Program-made: the position numbers and the translations under genes | The notes under the pieces: generated by a model | The model's database searches: none | Told to the model about the DNA's origin: nothing | Seen by the model: only the letters and a program-made list of their open reading frames with translations | From: JBEEOW01 sp041191405 | GTDB taxonomy: Bacteria > Bacteroidota > Bacteroidia > Cytophagales > UBA9547 | Direction: 5' to 3' | Assembly: GCA_041191405.1 (NCBI GenBank) | Contig: JBEEOW010000017.1 | Span: 21,808 to 85,807 of the forward strand | Length of the DNA: 64,000 nucleotides | Shown here: piece by piece, positions 16,236-24,263 of the stretch | Position numbering within the stretch: position 1 is the first letter of the stretch | Layout of the letters: every line of letters begins with the position of its first letter

Positions 16236-17078
16236 TTACACATTAAATGTTAAATTATCTATTAATCTCACATCTCCTATGTAAACTGCTATACAAATAG
16301 CTATTTTTCTGTCAGTTATAGATGGTTGGAGTAATGTTTTTGCAGATACTATTTCTAAATATTCCAACTTTATGTTTTCAAATGTGTTTAAAAAGGCAAG
16401 TGCTTTACTAATTGCATCCTCTTGATTTTGAAAAAAAGTGTATTCTTTTTGTGCAATTTGTAAAGTTTTATAAATGTTGGAAGCCAGATTTTTTTGGTCT
16501 TCAGAAAGCCTTTGGTTGCGAGACGACATTGCTAAACCATTTTTTTCTCGCATAATTTCACATCTAATAATTTCAACATCAATTGCTAAATCATTTACTA
16601 ACGTTTCAATAACAATACATTGTTGAAGGTCTTTTTCTCCGAAATAAGCTTTATGTGGGGATACAATATTTAATAGTTTTGAAACAATGATTCCAACACC
16701 GTTAAAGTGACCTGGTCTAAATTCTCCTTCAAGAATAGTATTAAGGTATCCAAAGTCAATTGAAATAGTTGATTGAGAAGGGTAAATTTCATCAACACTG
16801 GGTAAAAATAGAATATCACAGTTTACTGATTTTAATAATTCTGTATCTGCTTCAACTGTTCGAGGGTAAAACTGGAAGTCTTTAGTGTTATTAAATTGTG
16901 AAGGATTTACGAAAATGCTACAAACAGTTAAATCATTTTCTTGTTTAGATTGTTGTATTAAACTAAGATGCCCTTGGTGTAAAGCGCCCATAGTAGGAAC
17001 AAAACCAATACGTTGCCTATTATTTTTGGCGTTTGAAATACAATTTTTTAATTCGTTAATTTTCGTAAATACTTGCAT
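16236..17078 (-). CDS. panC: Pantothenate synthetase
   Basis: 280 residues. Condenses pantoate with beta-alanine using ATP. The HIGH-like motif is TMGALHQGHLSL (29-40) with His34 and His37. FVNPSQF (57-63) binds pantoate, YFGEKDLQQ is the ATP-site block and MSSRNQRLS is the KMSKS-like loop. It is the first gene of a leftward unit panC-panD-flippase, and probably aroK. The divergent neighbour starts 142 bases away. A TAGTTTTG -7 candidate lies 41 bases upstream. Confidence 0.97.
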   Translation of the reverse strand: MQVFTKINELKNCISNAKNNRQRIGFVPTMGALHQGHLSLIQQSKQENDLTVCSIFVNPSQFNNTKDFQFYPRTVEADTELLKSVNCDILFLPSVDEIYPSQSTISIDFGYLNTILEGEFRPGHFNGVGIIVSKLLNIVSPHKAYFGEKDLQQCIVIETLVNDLAIDVEIIRCEIMREKNGLAMSSRNQRLSEDQKNLASNIYKTLQIAQKEYTFFQNQEDAISKALAFLNTFENIKLEYLEIVSAKTLLQPSITDRKIAICIAVYIGDVRLIDNLTFNV

Positions 17079-17118
17079 TACACAATAATGTTGCTGTATG
17101 GAAATAGTTTTTAAACGC

Positions 17119-17126
17119 CAAAACTA
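17119..17126 (-). promoter_or_regulatory. -7 element (TAGTTTTG) for panC
   Basis: Leftward match to TAnnTTTG, 41 bases before the panC start codon. Confidence 0.45.
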
Positions 17127-17146
17127 AAGGTTAAAATGATAATTCC

Positions 17147-17177
17147 TTGAAAATACGAGATTTTTTTTGTAATTTTG
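17147..17177 (+). promoter_or_regulatory. Promoter of the starch-synthase-like gene (TTG / TAATTTTG)
   Basis: A TTG at 17147-17149 and TAATTTTG at 17170-17177 are separated by 20 bases, matching the Bacteroidota -33/-7 arrangement. The start codon is at 17220. Confidence 0.55.
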
Positions 17178-17219
17178 TAAAAGTAATTTAGCAATTCCGC
17201 ATATTTCTAACCCAATTTT

Positions 17220-18032
17220 ATGTCAAAAGTGAAAGTTCTGTATGTGGCCAACGAAATGAATCCTTTTCTTGAAACCTCAGATGTGGCAAATTTCTTAAGA
17301 ATGTTGCCTCAATATATGCAAGAGAAAGGATTGGAAGTGAGAATTCTTGTACCTAGGTTTGGGATAATTAATGAGCGTAAAAATAGACTGCATGAAGTTG
17401 TAAGACTTTCGGGAATTAATATTGCAGTAGGGGACGATGAAAAACCATTAGTAATTAAAGTAGCTTCAGTTCCTAACGCAAAACTGCAGGTTTATTTTAT
17501 TGATAATGATGACTATTTCCATAGGAAATCAGTATTTGCAGATGATAAAAATAATCTACATCCAGATAATGATGAAAGAGCAATTTTTTTCTGTAAAGGT
17601 GTTTTAGAGACTGTAAAAAAACTTGGTTGGTCGCCAGATATTATTCACTGTACAGATTGGATGACAGGTTTAATACCAATGTATTTGAAAACAACTTATG
17701 CAAAAGATCCTGTTTTTAAAGATACTAAGTGTGTATTCTCTGTTTACAATAATCCTTTTAAATATACGTTTGAAGGTAACTTAGCAACCAAAGCAAAAAT
17801 GTTTGATTTGGATGCTAGCGTATTTGATACTTTAGAAAATGCAAATTGCGAATCGTTCATTCAAATGGGAATGCAATACGCAGATGCAGTGATTAAAGGA
17901 GATGAAGATTTAAGTCCTACTTTAAATGAATTATTTGCTGGTGTGGAGTCAAAAATCAAACGTCATATCAATATGGAAGACGAAAATGTATCTGAAACAC
18001 ACTTTGACTTATACAATGAACTTATTGGCTAA
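17220..18032 (+). CDS. Starch/glycogen synthase-like protein, N-terminal domain only
   Basis: 270 residues matching the N-terminal Rossmann domain of GT5 starch synthases: VLYVANEMNPFLETSDVANF at the N terminus, RILVPRFG, the middle block PDIIHCTDWMTGLIPMYLK (about residues 139-157), and FSVYNNPF. The second GT-B domain, which holds the catalytic Glu and nucleotide-sugar pocket, is absent. The N-terminal KxGGLxDV loop is replaced by LETSDVANF. It is therefore unlikely to be a glycogen synthase by itself. Bacteroidota carry this short form beside panC and a DUF4270 gene, which argues for a conserved non-catalytic or partner-dependent role. Its end overlaps the next gene by 17 bases. Confidence 0.8.
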   Translation: MSKVKVLYVANEMNPFLETSDVANFLRMLPQYMQEKGLEVRILVPRFGIINERKNRLHEVVRLSGINIAVGDDEKPLVIKVASVPNAKLQVYFIDNDDYFHRKSVFADDKNNLHPDNDERAIFFCKGVLETVKKLGWSPDIIHCTDWMTGLIPMYLKTTYAKDPVFKDTKCVFSVYNNPFKYTFEGNLATKAKMFDLDASVFDTLENANCESFIQMGMQYADAVIKGDEDLSPTLNELFAGVESKIKRHINMEDENVSETHFDLYNELIG

Positions 18033-19353
18033 ACTTACCTTAATTTGTGTAAGTAGTATAATTTTATTTTCGTGTAAATATAATCAAAACGAGCTTGGCC
18101 TTGATGAAAAACCTGATGGCGGGCTCGTAAATGCTATTTTTACAGACACTGTTGGTTTTAATATGTCAACAGTAATGCTTGATACTGCAGGTAATACGGA
18201 TATTCTTCAAAACAAAGATTTTATTATTGGTACCTACACTGATCCTGTTGTTGGTAAAATTAACGCAAGTTTTTATACCCAATTTGTGCCAAATACTTTA
18301 TTGACAAGTGCTTTTAACGCTAATTGTGTTTTTGACTCGATTCAATTTGTGTATTACTATGGAGGTTCGTTTACAGGAGATATTTCGAGTTCTCCATTTA
18401 ATATAAATGTTTTCCGACTCACTGATAGTATATATAGTGCTAGAAAATATTTGTATAACTCTCCGGAAATTGCATCTGAAAATACTCCATTAGGGACATT
18501 TAATGGTATTTTAAATTTTAAAGTTAGAGGGGCAGATTCTGTAGCATTTAAGTTGGATAATGCTTTTGGGGCAGATTTGTTTTCTAAGTTGACTTCGTTT
18601 ACTGCTGAAGCTAAATCAAATTTAGATTTTGTAAAGTACTTTAAAGGTGTCAAAATTACTTCAAATAGCAACAATGCAATTGTTGGAGGTGTATGGGGGA
18701 GCAGTGGAACCGGTTTAGTAATTTATTACAGAGATGAGAATGGAACACCCAAAAAATTCAGGTACTCTATTAATTCAAACAGATTTACTAAATATAATTT
18801 TGATAGAAGCTCAACTTCGTTTAGTAGTTTGGTGAATTATCGAGATTCAATTTCTTCTAATTCTACCAATAACGTATCTATACTTCAGGGAGGAAGTCCT
18901 TTAGCAATTAAAATTTCATTTAATGATATTAAAAATTTACAAAAAGCAACAGGGTATAATATTGCTGTAAATAAAGCGATATTAGAGTTGAAAAATACTT
19001 TTGTTAAAGATACCCTAGGTCAGCCTGTGATTTCTAATTTAAAATTAATTGAATGTGATTCTGAAGGGAAAATATTGCTGAATTCATCTGATTCAAAAGC
19101 AACTGTTCAAAAAGAAAAGGTAAATATTTACGGAGGTTCAAATACTCAATCAGCTATTTATAATTCAACATCTAATTCTTACATTTTCTATATCTCTGAT
19201 TATATTCAAGCTCAATTGTTTGATAAAAAAACAAGGTATTATTTAATTGTATCTGACGACACTTTTGGTTATGGAAACAAAGTTGTTTTAGGAGACAATA
19301 AAAATGTGAATTTTGCATCTAAATTAAAACTTTATTACACTGTTATAAAATAA
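18016..19353 (+). CDS. DUF4270 family lipoprotein
   Basis: 445 residues from the ATG at 18016. An upstream ATG at 17926 would add 30 residues that overlap the previous gene and bury the signal sequence, so I reject it. The N terminus NLLAKLTLICVSSIILFSC is a lipoprotein signal with lipobox LFSC, giving a lipid-anchored protein exposed on an outer or periplasmic surface. The remainder is beta-rich, with family blocks NELGLDEKPDG, VGKINASFYTQF and a C-terminal YYLIVSDDTFGYGNKV. DUF4270 is found in Bacteroidota and its function is unknown. It overlaps the upstream gene by 17 bases and the downstream RidA gene by one base (TAATG), so translation is probably coupled. Confidence 0.85.
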   Translation: MNLLAKLTLICVSSIILFSCKYNQNELGLDEKPDGGLVNAIFTDTVGFNMSTVMLDTAGNTDILQNKDFIIGTYTDPVVGKINASFYTQFVPNTLLTSAFNANCVFDSIQFVYYYGGSFTGDISSSPFNINVFRLTDSIYSARKYLYNSPEIASENTPLGTFNGILNFKVRGADSVAFKLDNAFGADLFSKLTSFTAEAKSNLDFVKYFKGVKITSNSNNAIVGGVWGSSGTGLVIYYRDENGTPKKFRYSINSNRFTKYNFDRSSTSFSSLVNYRDSISSNSTNNVSILQGGSPLAIKISFNDIKNLQKATGYNIAVNKAILELKNTFVKDTLGQPVISNLKLIECDSEGKILLNSSDSKATVQKEKVNIYGGSNTQSAIYNSTSNSYIFYISDYIQAQLFDKKTRYYLIVSDDTFGYGNKVVLGDNKNVNFASKLKLYYTVIK

Positions 19354-19733
19354 TGAGCAAAACTATAATCAATAGTAATTTGGCTCCAGCACCTATTGGG
19401 CCATATAGTCAAGCTGTTTTAGCTGGAAATACTTTATTTATTTCTGGGCAAATAGCTATTAATCAAGCTACAGGAGCGTTGGTTACAAACGACATTGTAG
19501 CAGAAACGAACCAAGTAATGAAAAACTTAGAAGCTATATTAAATGAAGCTGGTTTTTCATTTAGTGATGTTGTTAAAAGTGGAATTTTTGTAAAAGATTT
19601 AAATAATTTTGGCGCAATCAATGAAACTTATGGCAAATATTTTTCAGCTAATCCTCCTGCTAGAGAAACTGTAGAGGTTAGCAGATTACCCAAAGATGTT
19701 AATGTTGAAATTTCTATGATTGCTATTAAATAA
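19353..19733 (+). CDS. RidA family reactive intermediate deaminase
   Basis: 126 residues. RidA hydrolyses reactive enamine/imine intermediates (for example 2-aminoacrylate) to keto acids plus ammonia. Family blocks are NLAPAPIGPYSQAV (9-22), LFISGQIAI, NLEAILNEAGFSFSDVVK and the C-terminal PPARETVEVSRLPKDVNVEI, which carries the carboxylate-binding arginine and the trimer-interface glutamate. It starts inside the stop codon of the DUF4270 gene and is followed after eight bases by a secreted protein, so the set forms one rightward operon. Confidence 0.93.
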   Translation: MSKTIINSNLAPAPIGPYSQAVLAGNTLFISGQIAINQATGALVTNDIVAETNQVMKNLEAILNEAGFSFSDVVKSGIFVKDLNNFGAINETYGKYFSANPPARETVEVSRLPKDVNVEISMIAIK

Positions 19734-19741
19734 ATTAAAAA

Positions 19742-20473
19742 ATGAAGAAACTGTTTGTACTTTCAATTGCGTTTGTAATTTCAAATACAATTTTTGCTCA
19801 AAGCGAAAAATTAATTACAAAATTAAATGCAGAAATTTGTCCTTGCATTGAAGAAGCTGTAAAGAAAAATCCTAAAGTTGGCGTAATGGAAGTTACTCAA
19901 ACTTGTATGGTTGAAGCTTTTAAAAATAATGCTGATGAGGTTGGAGCTGTAACTGATAAATTTCAAAGTGAAACAAAACTACGTAAATTAGGTGAAAAAC
20001 TTGGAGGGAATTTAGCTCAAACTTGTCCTGCTTTTGCTGCACTTGCAGTTGAACAAGCTGGTAGTTTAATGAAAGAAAATGATAAAAATCCTTTTGACGA
20101 AACTCTTTATACAACTACAGATTGTAATGCATTTAACTCAGGTAAATTTGTTACACTTGTAAGTTATATGAATGGCAAAGTTGTTCCAGAATCTGATAAA
20201 TCAGCATATTCATTAGTAAGTAATAATGAATGGACTGATGTAACAGAAAATGGTAAATATAAGTCAATCTCTACAGTAGCGAAAACAGATGATTGTAATT
20301 TAAATTTAACTTTAAAATCAAATACTAATCCTAAATTTGATTCATTTCTTAAAGTTGGAGCAAAAATGAGTATAACTATTTTAGGTGTTGATAAAAAGAA
20401 TCCTAAAATATTTTATGTATTGATGACTTTTAATGGTATGAATATCTACCAAAAAATTGAAAAGAAAGCATAA
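19742..20473 (+). CDS. Hypothetical secreted protein with paired cysteines
   Basis: 243 residues with a signal peptide (KKLFVLSIAFVISNTIFAQ). The N-terminal half carries CPCIEEAVKKNPKVG and TCMVEAF, then TCPAF: four cysteines able to form two disulphides in a helical bundle. The second half (from about 125) is a beta-rich domain beginning YTTTDCNAFNSGKFV, which recurs in Bacteroidota secreted proteins of unknown role. It is the last gene of the starch-synthase-like/DUF4270/RidA run, eight bases after ridA, and is followed by a bidirectional terminator. Confidence 0.65.
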   Translation: MKKLFVLSIAFVISNTIFAQSEKLITKLNAEICPCIEEAVKKNPKVGVMEVTQTCMVEAFKNNADEVGAVTDKFQSETKLRKLGEKLGGNLAQTCPAFAALAVEQAGSLMKENDKNPFDETLYTTTDCNAFNSGKFVTLVSYMNGKVVPESDKSAYSLVSNNEWTDVTENGKYKSISTVAKTDDCNLNLTLKSNTNPKFDSFLKVGAKMSITILGVDKKNPKIFYVLMTFNGMNIYQKIEKKA

Positions 20474-20494
20474 TCGAAATAATTACTAAAAAAT

Positions 20495-20534
20495 AAAAAT
20501 CCCTTTTGATTGAGTTCAAAAGGGATTTTTATTT
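20495..20534. terminator. Bidirectional terminator
   Basis: 15-bp stem, AAAAATCCCTTTTGA (20495-20509) with its complement ending at 20530, T-run on one side and A-run on the other. It serves the gene ending at 20473 (+). The leftward TVP38-like gene encodes its last residues (NPF and stop) within the right arm. Confidence 0.9.
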
Positions 20535-21220
20535 TTTAGTGTTTCATCTTTTTCTTCAAAAATCTTTTTCATTAACCAACCCATCATCACCAACGAAATC
20601 AATAATAAAACTACAAATGACCAAATATCTTTTGGGGCATCGGTAGGGGAGAGTAATGCTTGTTTTATTTTAATTCCTGCCCATACAGCTAAAGTTGTTC
20701 GTGGTATCATACCAACAGCTCCAGCAATCATAAATGCTTTTAAATCGCATCGAACATAGCCTAAAAGTGCATTCATAAATGCAAATGGTAAAACTGGCGA
20801 AAGGCGGCCACCAATTACTAACAAATATTGATTTTTAGATAATCCTTTTACAATTTTTTGACCTTTGCTTGAGTTTAAAATATCTGATAATTGAGCATCT
20901 CCCAAAAGGTATCTATAAAATTGATATCCTATTAATGCAGCAAGTGTGTAGGATGGAATCATAATCACTAAACCTGTCCAACTCCAAAAATACCCAACTA
21001 TAATTGAAGCAAATGTGGTAGGTAATAAGCCAAATGACATTAAAAATACACCAATAAGCACCACTGCAACAAAATACCACGAAAAAAATGGAATCATACC
21101 TAAAGATTGCTTGTAGGCCCAAGTGCTTACTAATGAAGCTCCTAGCAGTGGCAAGACCAATGCAAAAAGCATGTACCACAAGCCTTTTGTTTTTTTATTA
21201 AATATTTTTTGCAAAAACAT
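20516..21220 (-). CDS. TVP38/TMEM64 (DedA-like) membrane protein
   Basis: 234 residues with about six hydrophobic segments. The VTT-domain blocks are visible as a re-entrant helix LPTTFASIIVGYFWSWTGLV, then GRLSPVLPFAFMNALLGYV (about 137-155), carrying the conserved arginine and proline, and GMIPRTTLAVWAG (about 170). The family is linked to lipid scrambling and undecaprenyl-phosphate or phosphatidyl transport in other bacteria; the substrate here is not readable. The gene is alone on its strand. Its 5' end faces the metabolic gene at 21274 with a 53-base divergent gap. Confidence 0.83.
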   Translation of the reverse strand: MFLQKIFNKKTKGLWYMLFALVLPLLGASLVSTWAYKQSLGMIPFFSWYFVAVVLIGVFLMSFGLLPTTFASIIVGYFWSWTGLVIMIPSYTLAALIGYQFYRYLLGDAQLSDILNSSKGQKIVKGLSKNQYLLVIGGRLSPVLPFAFMNALLGYVRCDLKAFMIAGAVGMIPRTTLAVWAGIKIKQALLSPTDAPKDIWSFVVLLLISLVMMGWLMKKIFEEKDETLKNKNPF

Positions 21221-21273
21221 AGTTTAAAGATAGTCTTTTTTTGAAATTTGCAAGATAAGATATTGTTAAAATT

Positions 21274-22413
21274 ATGAAATTCGGAACTAAAGCTATACAT
21301 GCAGGTGTAAATCCTGACCCATCTACAGGAGCAATTATGACTCCTATTTTCCAAACTTCAACTTATGTACAAGAAGCTCCAGGTGTACATAAAGGTTATG
21401 AGTATGCTCGTACCCAAAACCCAACTCGTGATGCATTACAAGCAAACTTAGCTGCGCTTGAAAATGGTAAATATGGTTTGTGTTATGCATCTGGTTTAGC
21501 AGCTACTGACAATGTAATGAAACTTTTACAACCAGGCGATGAGGTAATATGTACAAACGACCTTTACGGTGGTACTTACAGAATTTTTACAAAAGTTTTT
21601 GCAAAATATGGTATTAAATTTCAGTTTATTTCATTAGAAAACGCTGAAAATCTAAAATCATATATTACTCCAAACACTAAAATGATTTGGATTGAAACAC
21701 CAACTAATCCATTGTTGAATATTGTTGATATTGCTGCGGTTAGTGCTATTGCTAAAGAAAACAATATTTTAACAGTTGTTGATAATACATTTGCAACACC
21801 GTATTTACAAACTCCTTTAGATTTAGGTGCTGATATAATTGTACACTCAGTTACTAAATATCTTGGCGGACACTCAGATGTGGTGATGGGAGCTGTAATT
21901 ACAAGTAATGACAAAGTGTATGAGGAATTAAAATTCCTTCAAAATGCGTGTGGAGCAATTCCTGGTCCACAGGATTGTTTCTTGGTATTGAGAGGTATCA
22001 AAACCTTGCATTTGCGTATGGAACGTCACTGTCAAAACGGTGAGAAAATCGCTAACTATTTAAAAAATCACCCTAAAGTAGATGAGGTTTTCTGGCCAGG
22101 ATTTACAACTCACAAAAACCATGATGTTGCTAAAAAGCAAATGAAAGGTTTTGGTGGAATGATTTCATTTAGTTTAAAAGGCGATAAAATTGAAGATGCA
22201 CTTGCAACTTTGAAAAACTTTAAATTATTCTGTTTGGCTGAATCTCTTGGTGGAGTTGAATCACTTTGCGGACATCCATCAAGTATGACACACGCAAGTA
22301 TTCCAAAAGAAGAACGTTTGAAAGCTGGATTAAAAGATACCTTGATTCGTTTGAGTGTTGGTGTTGAAGATGCAGAAGATTTAATTGCTGATTTAGAACA
22401 AGCAATTGGGTAA
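21274..22413 (+). CDS. Cystathionine gamma-synthase or gamma-lyase (PLP)
   Basis: 379 residues of the Cys/Met metabolism PLP family. Blocks in order are the N-terminal FGTKAIHAG, YEYARTQNPTRDALQ (tyrosine and arginine bind the partner subunit's PLP phosphate), YASGLAA, VVDNTFATPYLQ with the PLP-binding Asp, and SVTKYLGGHSDVV with the Schiff-base Lys195. The C-terminal SLGGVESLCGHPSSMTHASI binds substrate carboxylate. It catalyses either cystathionine formation or its cleavage. Gamma-synthase and gamma-lyase cannot be separated by eye, and Bacteroidota annotations vary. It is monocistronic with a clear terminator. Confidence 0.9.
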   Translation: MKFGTKAIHAGVNPDPSTGAIMTPIFQTSTYVQEAPGVHKGYEYARTQNPTRDALQANLAALENGKYGLCYASGLAATDNVMKLLQPGDEVICTNDLYGGTYRIFTKVFAKYGIKFQFISLENAENLKSYITPNTKMIWIETPTNPLLNIVDIAAVSAIAKENNILTVVDNTFATPYLQTPLDLGADIIVHSVTKYLGGHSDVVMGAVITSNDKVYEELKFLQNACGAIPGPQDCFLVLRGIKTLHLRMERHCQNGEKIANYLKNHPKVDEVFWPGFTTHKNHDVAKKQMKGFGGMISFSLKGDKIEDALATLKNFKLFCLAESLGGVESLCGHPSSMTHASIPKEERLKAGLKDTLIRLSVGVEDAEDLIADLEQAIG

Positions 22414-22436
22414 TATTTTAATTAAATTATAATTTT

Positions 22437-22477
22437 AATCCTTGCAAGAGTAATAATACTTTTGCAAGGATTTTTTT
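22437..22477 (+). terminator. Intrinsic terminator after the Cys/Met PLP gene
   Basis: 11-bp perfect stem, AATCCTTGCAA (22437-22447) with TTGCAAGGATT (22462-22472), then T7. Confidence 0.9.
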
Positions 22478-22528
22478 ATTTAGCATCTTATATTTTTGTA
22501 TCTTTATAAAAGTAAAACTTCAAATTAA

Positions 22529-23110
22529 ATGTTAGGATTAAAATTAGCCACTGACCCACGTTGGGTAGATATTGTAGAAAGTAATATTTCTGAGATTTTA
22601 ACTGACCATGCCTATTGCGAACAAAAAGCAACGTCAAATGCTATTTTTTTAATTGTCAACTTTCCTGAATATACTGATTTAGTTACAGATATGATTAAGT
22701 TGGCGCAAGAAGAACTTTCTCATTTTGAAATGGTTCACGAGAAAATTAAAGCGAGAGGTTTGGTACTTGGTCGTGAACGAAAAGATGAATATGTTGGCGA
22801 ATTATATGCTTTTATGCGTAAAGGTTATCAACGTAAATTTGTTTTGATAGACCGTTTATTGTTTGCAGCCTTAATTGAAGCACGTTCATGTGAACGATTT
22901 AAATTGCTTAGTGAACAAATTAAAGATAAAGAACTTAGTGAGTTTTATCGTGAATTAATGATAAGTGAAGCAGGGCATTATAAAACCTTTATTTCTTATG
23001 CTCGCCAATATGCAGAAGGAGAGGATATTGATAAACGTTGGCAAGAATTTCTTGATTATGAAGCATCAATTTTAAGTAAATACGGAAAAAAAGAAACCAT
23101 TCACGGTTAA
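22529..23110 (+). CDS. miaE: tRNA-(ms2io6A37) hydroxylase MiaE-like
   Basis: 193 residues of a ferritin-like di-iron four-helix protein. MiaE hydroxylates the isopentenyl group of ms2i6A at tRNA position 37, using O2. Iron-ligand motifs are visible: EQKATSNA (helix 1 Glu), AQEELSHFEMVHEK (ExxH, about 67-80), EARSCERF (about 115) and SEAGHYKTF (about 147-155, ExxH). Length and motif spacing fit the family. The enzyme needs oxygen, which supports an aerobic or microaerobic organism. DUF1003 starts four bases after its stop. Confidence 0.9.
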   Translation: MLGLKLATDPRWVDIVESNISEILTDHAYCEQKATSNAIFLIVNFPEYTDLVTDMIKLAQEELSHFEMVHEKIKARGLVLGRERKDEYVGELYAFMRKGYQRKFVLIDRLLFAALIEARSCERFKLLSEQIKDKELSEFYRELMISEAGHYKTFISYARQYAEGEDIDKRWQEFLDYEASILSKYGKKETIHG

Positions 23111-23114
23111 AAAT

Positions 23115-23534
23115 ATGGCTCATACAAAAAACTGGCATCAAACGCATAAAGACTCCTTATCTTTAGGCAACAAAATTGCCGATGCTGTAGCAAACGGTAT
23201 GGGCTCCTGGACATTCATCATCATTCAAACAGTTTTTGTAGTAATTTGGATGGGATTGAACTTCGTTGGTTTTGTGTATAAATGGGATCCATATCCTTTT
23301 ATATTACTTAATCTTGTGTTTTCTACCCAAGCAGCCTATGCAGCGCCTATTATAATGATGGCACAAAATAGGCAAAGCGAACGTGATAGAATGCAAGCAC
23401 AAGCTGATTTTCAAACAAATTTAGATGCCAAACAGGAAATTGAAGCTTTAACCCAAAAACTCAATGCACTTGAAATAGAAAAAATTGACCAAATGATTAT
23501 TTTACTTCAAGAGATTAAAAAACAGAAAAACTAA
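23115..23534 (+). CDS. DUF1003 membrane protein
   Basis: 139 residues. The DUF1003 core is two hydrophobic helices: MGSWTFIIIQTVFVVIWMGL (about 29-48), then FILLNLVFSTQAAYAAPIIM (about 63-82). It is followed by MAQNRQSERDR and a C-terminal coiled coil rich in Glu, Lys and Gln. The function is unknown; the family is often annotated as putative membrane or cation-channel-like without proof. It lies four bases downstream of miaE in the same operon. The usual upstream extension of larger DUF1003 proteins is missing, and this is the common short form. Confidence 0.85.
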   Translation: MAHTKNWHQTHKDSLSLGNKIADAVANGMGSWTFIIIQTVFVVIWMGLNFVGFVYKWDPYPFILLNLVFSTQAAYAAPIIMMAQNRQSERDRMQAQADFQTNLDAKQEIEALTQKLNALEIEKIDQMIILLQEIKKQKN

Positions 23535-23608
23535 ATGAAACAAAGAAGACTTTTTAGTCAGAGAAATGCGTACACATGTTTTTGTTTTTTGCATTTTTAT
23601 TGTTTAGA

Positions 23609-24190
23609 TTAATGTTGCCATAAATAAACTAAATATTCAATCCATTTCCCATTTTCGTATTTTAAAATAGAAAACATACCATAATTGAAATTTATTTCAT
23701 GATAAAATGCGCATAATTTGTTTTTACGTAGAAATATTGGCATTGAAAATCTATGAAAATCTTTGCCATATTTTTGTTCAATGAAATTCCATCCTTTATT
23801 TGGGTCGTTTAAAATTTCATTATACTTCTTTGATGACATTTTTTCAGAATTGGGAATATTTATTGAATCTTTTGCAAGATCATTTTGAGTATTTAATGCT
23901 TCAATTATATAATTAATCTCTGAATTAGTTAATGTAATAGTCCCTTTTGATGTTGAATTTGAATTTAAAATCGCAAAAGTATTACGAGTTTTTAAATCTT
24001 CAATTATAATTTTTTTATCAGTAAAATTATAATTAACAGAATATGCAAACGTTGTTTTATTGTTTAAATAGTTGGAGTAATATTGTTTCAAAAAACTATT
24101 TCTTAATTGACTTAAATTTTGAGCATTTGTTGAAATAGAATTAAATAAAAACAATAAAAATAGAATATTTCTCCAATTTCTCGTTTTAAT
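23609..24190 (-). CDS. Hypothetical secreted protein with a non-ATG start
   Basis: No ATG opens this frame. Reading back from the mature region (NAQNLSQLRNSFLKQYYS), the frame is open to a stop at 24197-24199. From the ATT at 24188-24190 it reads IKTRNWRNILFLLFLFNSIS then TNAQ, a complete signal peptide with a basic n-region. A TTG at 24152-24154 would keep only half the hydrophobic core. The start is therefore probably ATT (24190), or the gene has lost its ATG. About 181-193 residues; the C-terminal part (YHEINFNYGMFSILKYENGKW) looks like a small alpha/beta domain. No family recognised. It is leftward, alone, and convergent with DUF1003. Confidence 0.55.
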   Translation of the reverse strand: MKTRNWRNILFLLFLFNSISTNAQNLSQLRNSFLKQYYSNYLNNKTTFAYSVNYNFTDKKIIIEDLKTRNTFAILNSNSTSKGTITLTNSEINYIIEALNTQNDLAKDSINIPNSEKMSSKKYNEILNDPNKGWNFIEQKYGKDFHRFSMPIFLRKNKLCAFYHEINFNYGMFSILKYENGKWIEYLVYLWQH

Positions 24191-24263
24191 TAAATGTTAA
24201 TTTACAAATGATATTTTTAGCCCTTATTAGTTTTATAATCCAACAAGGGCTAAGATTTCTTTA

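Noticed and set aside
17926..18015. Upstream ATG extending the DUF4270 gene
   Set aside because: It would overlap the starch-synthase-like gene by 107 bases and move the lipobox far from the N terminus; the ATG at 18016 gives a normal lipoprotein signal.
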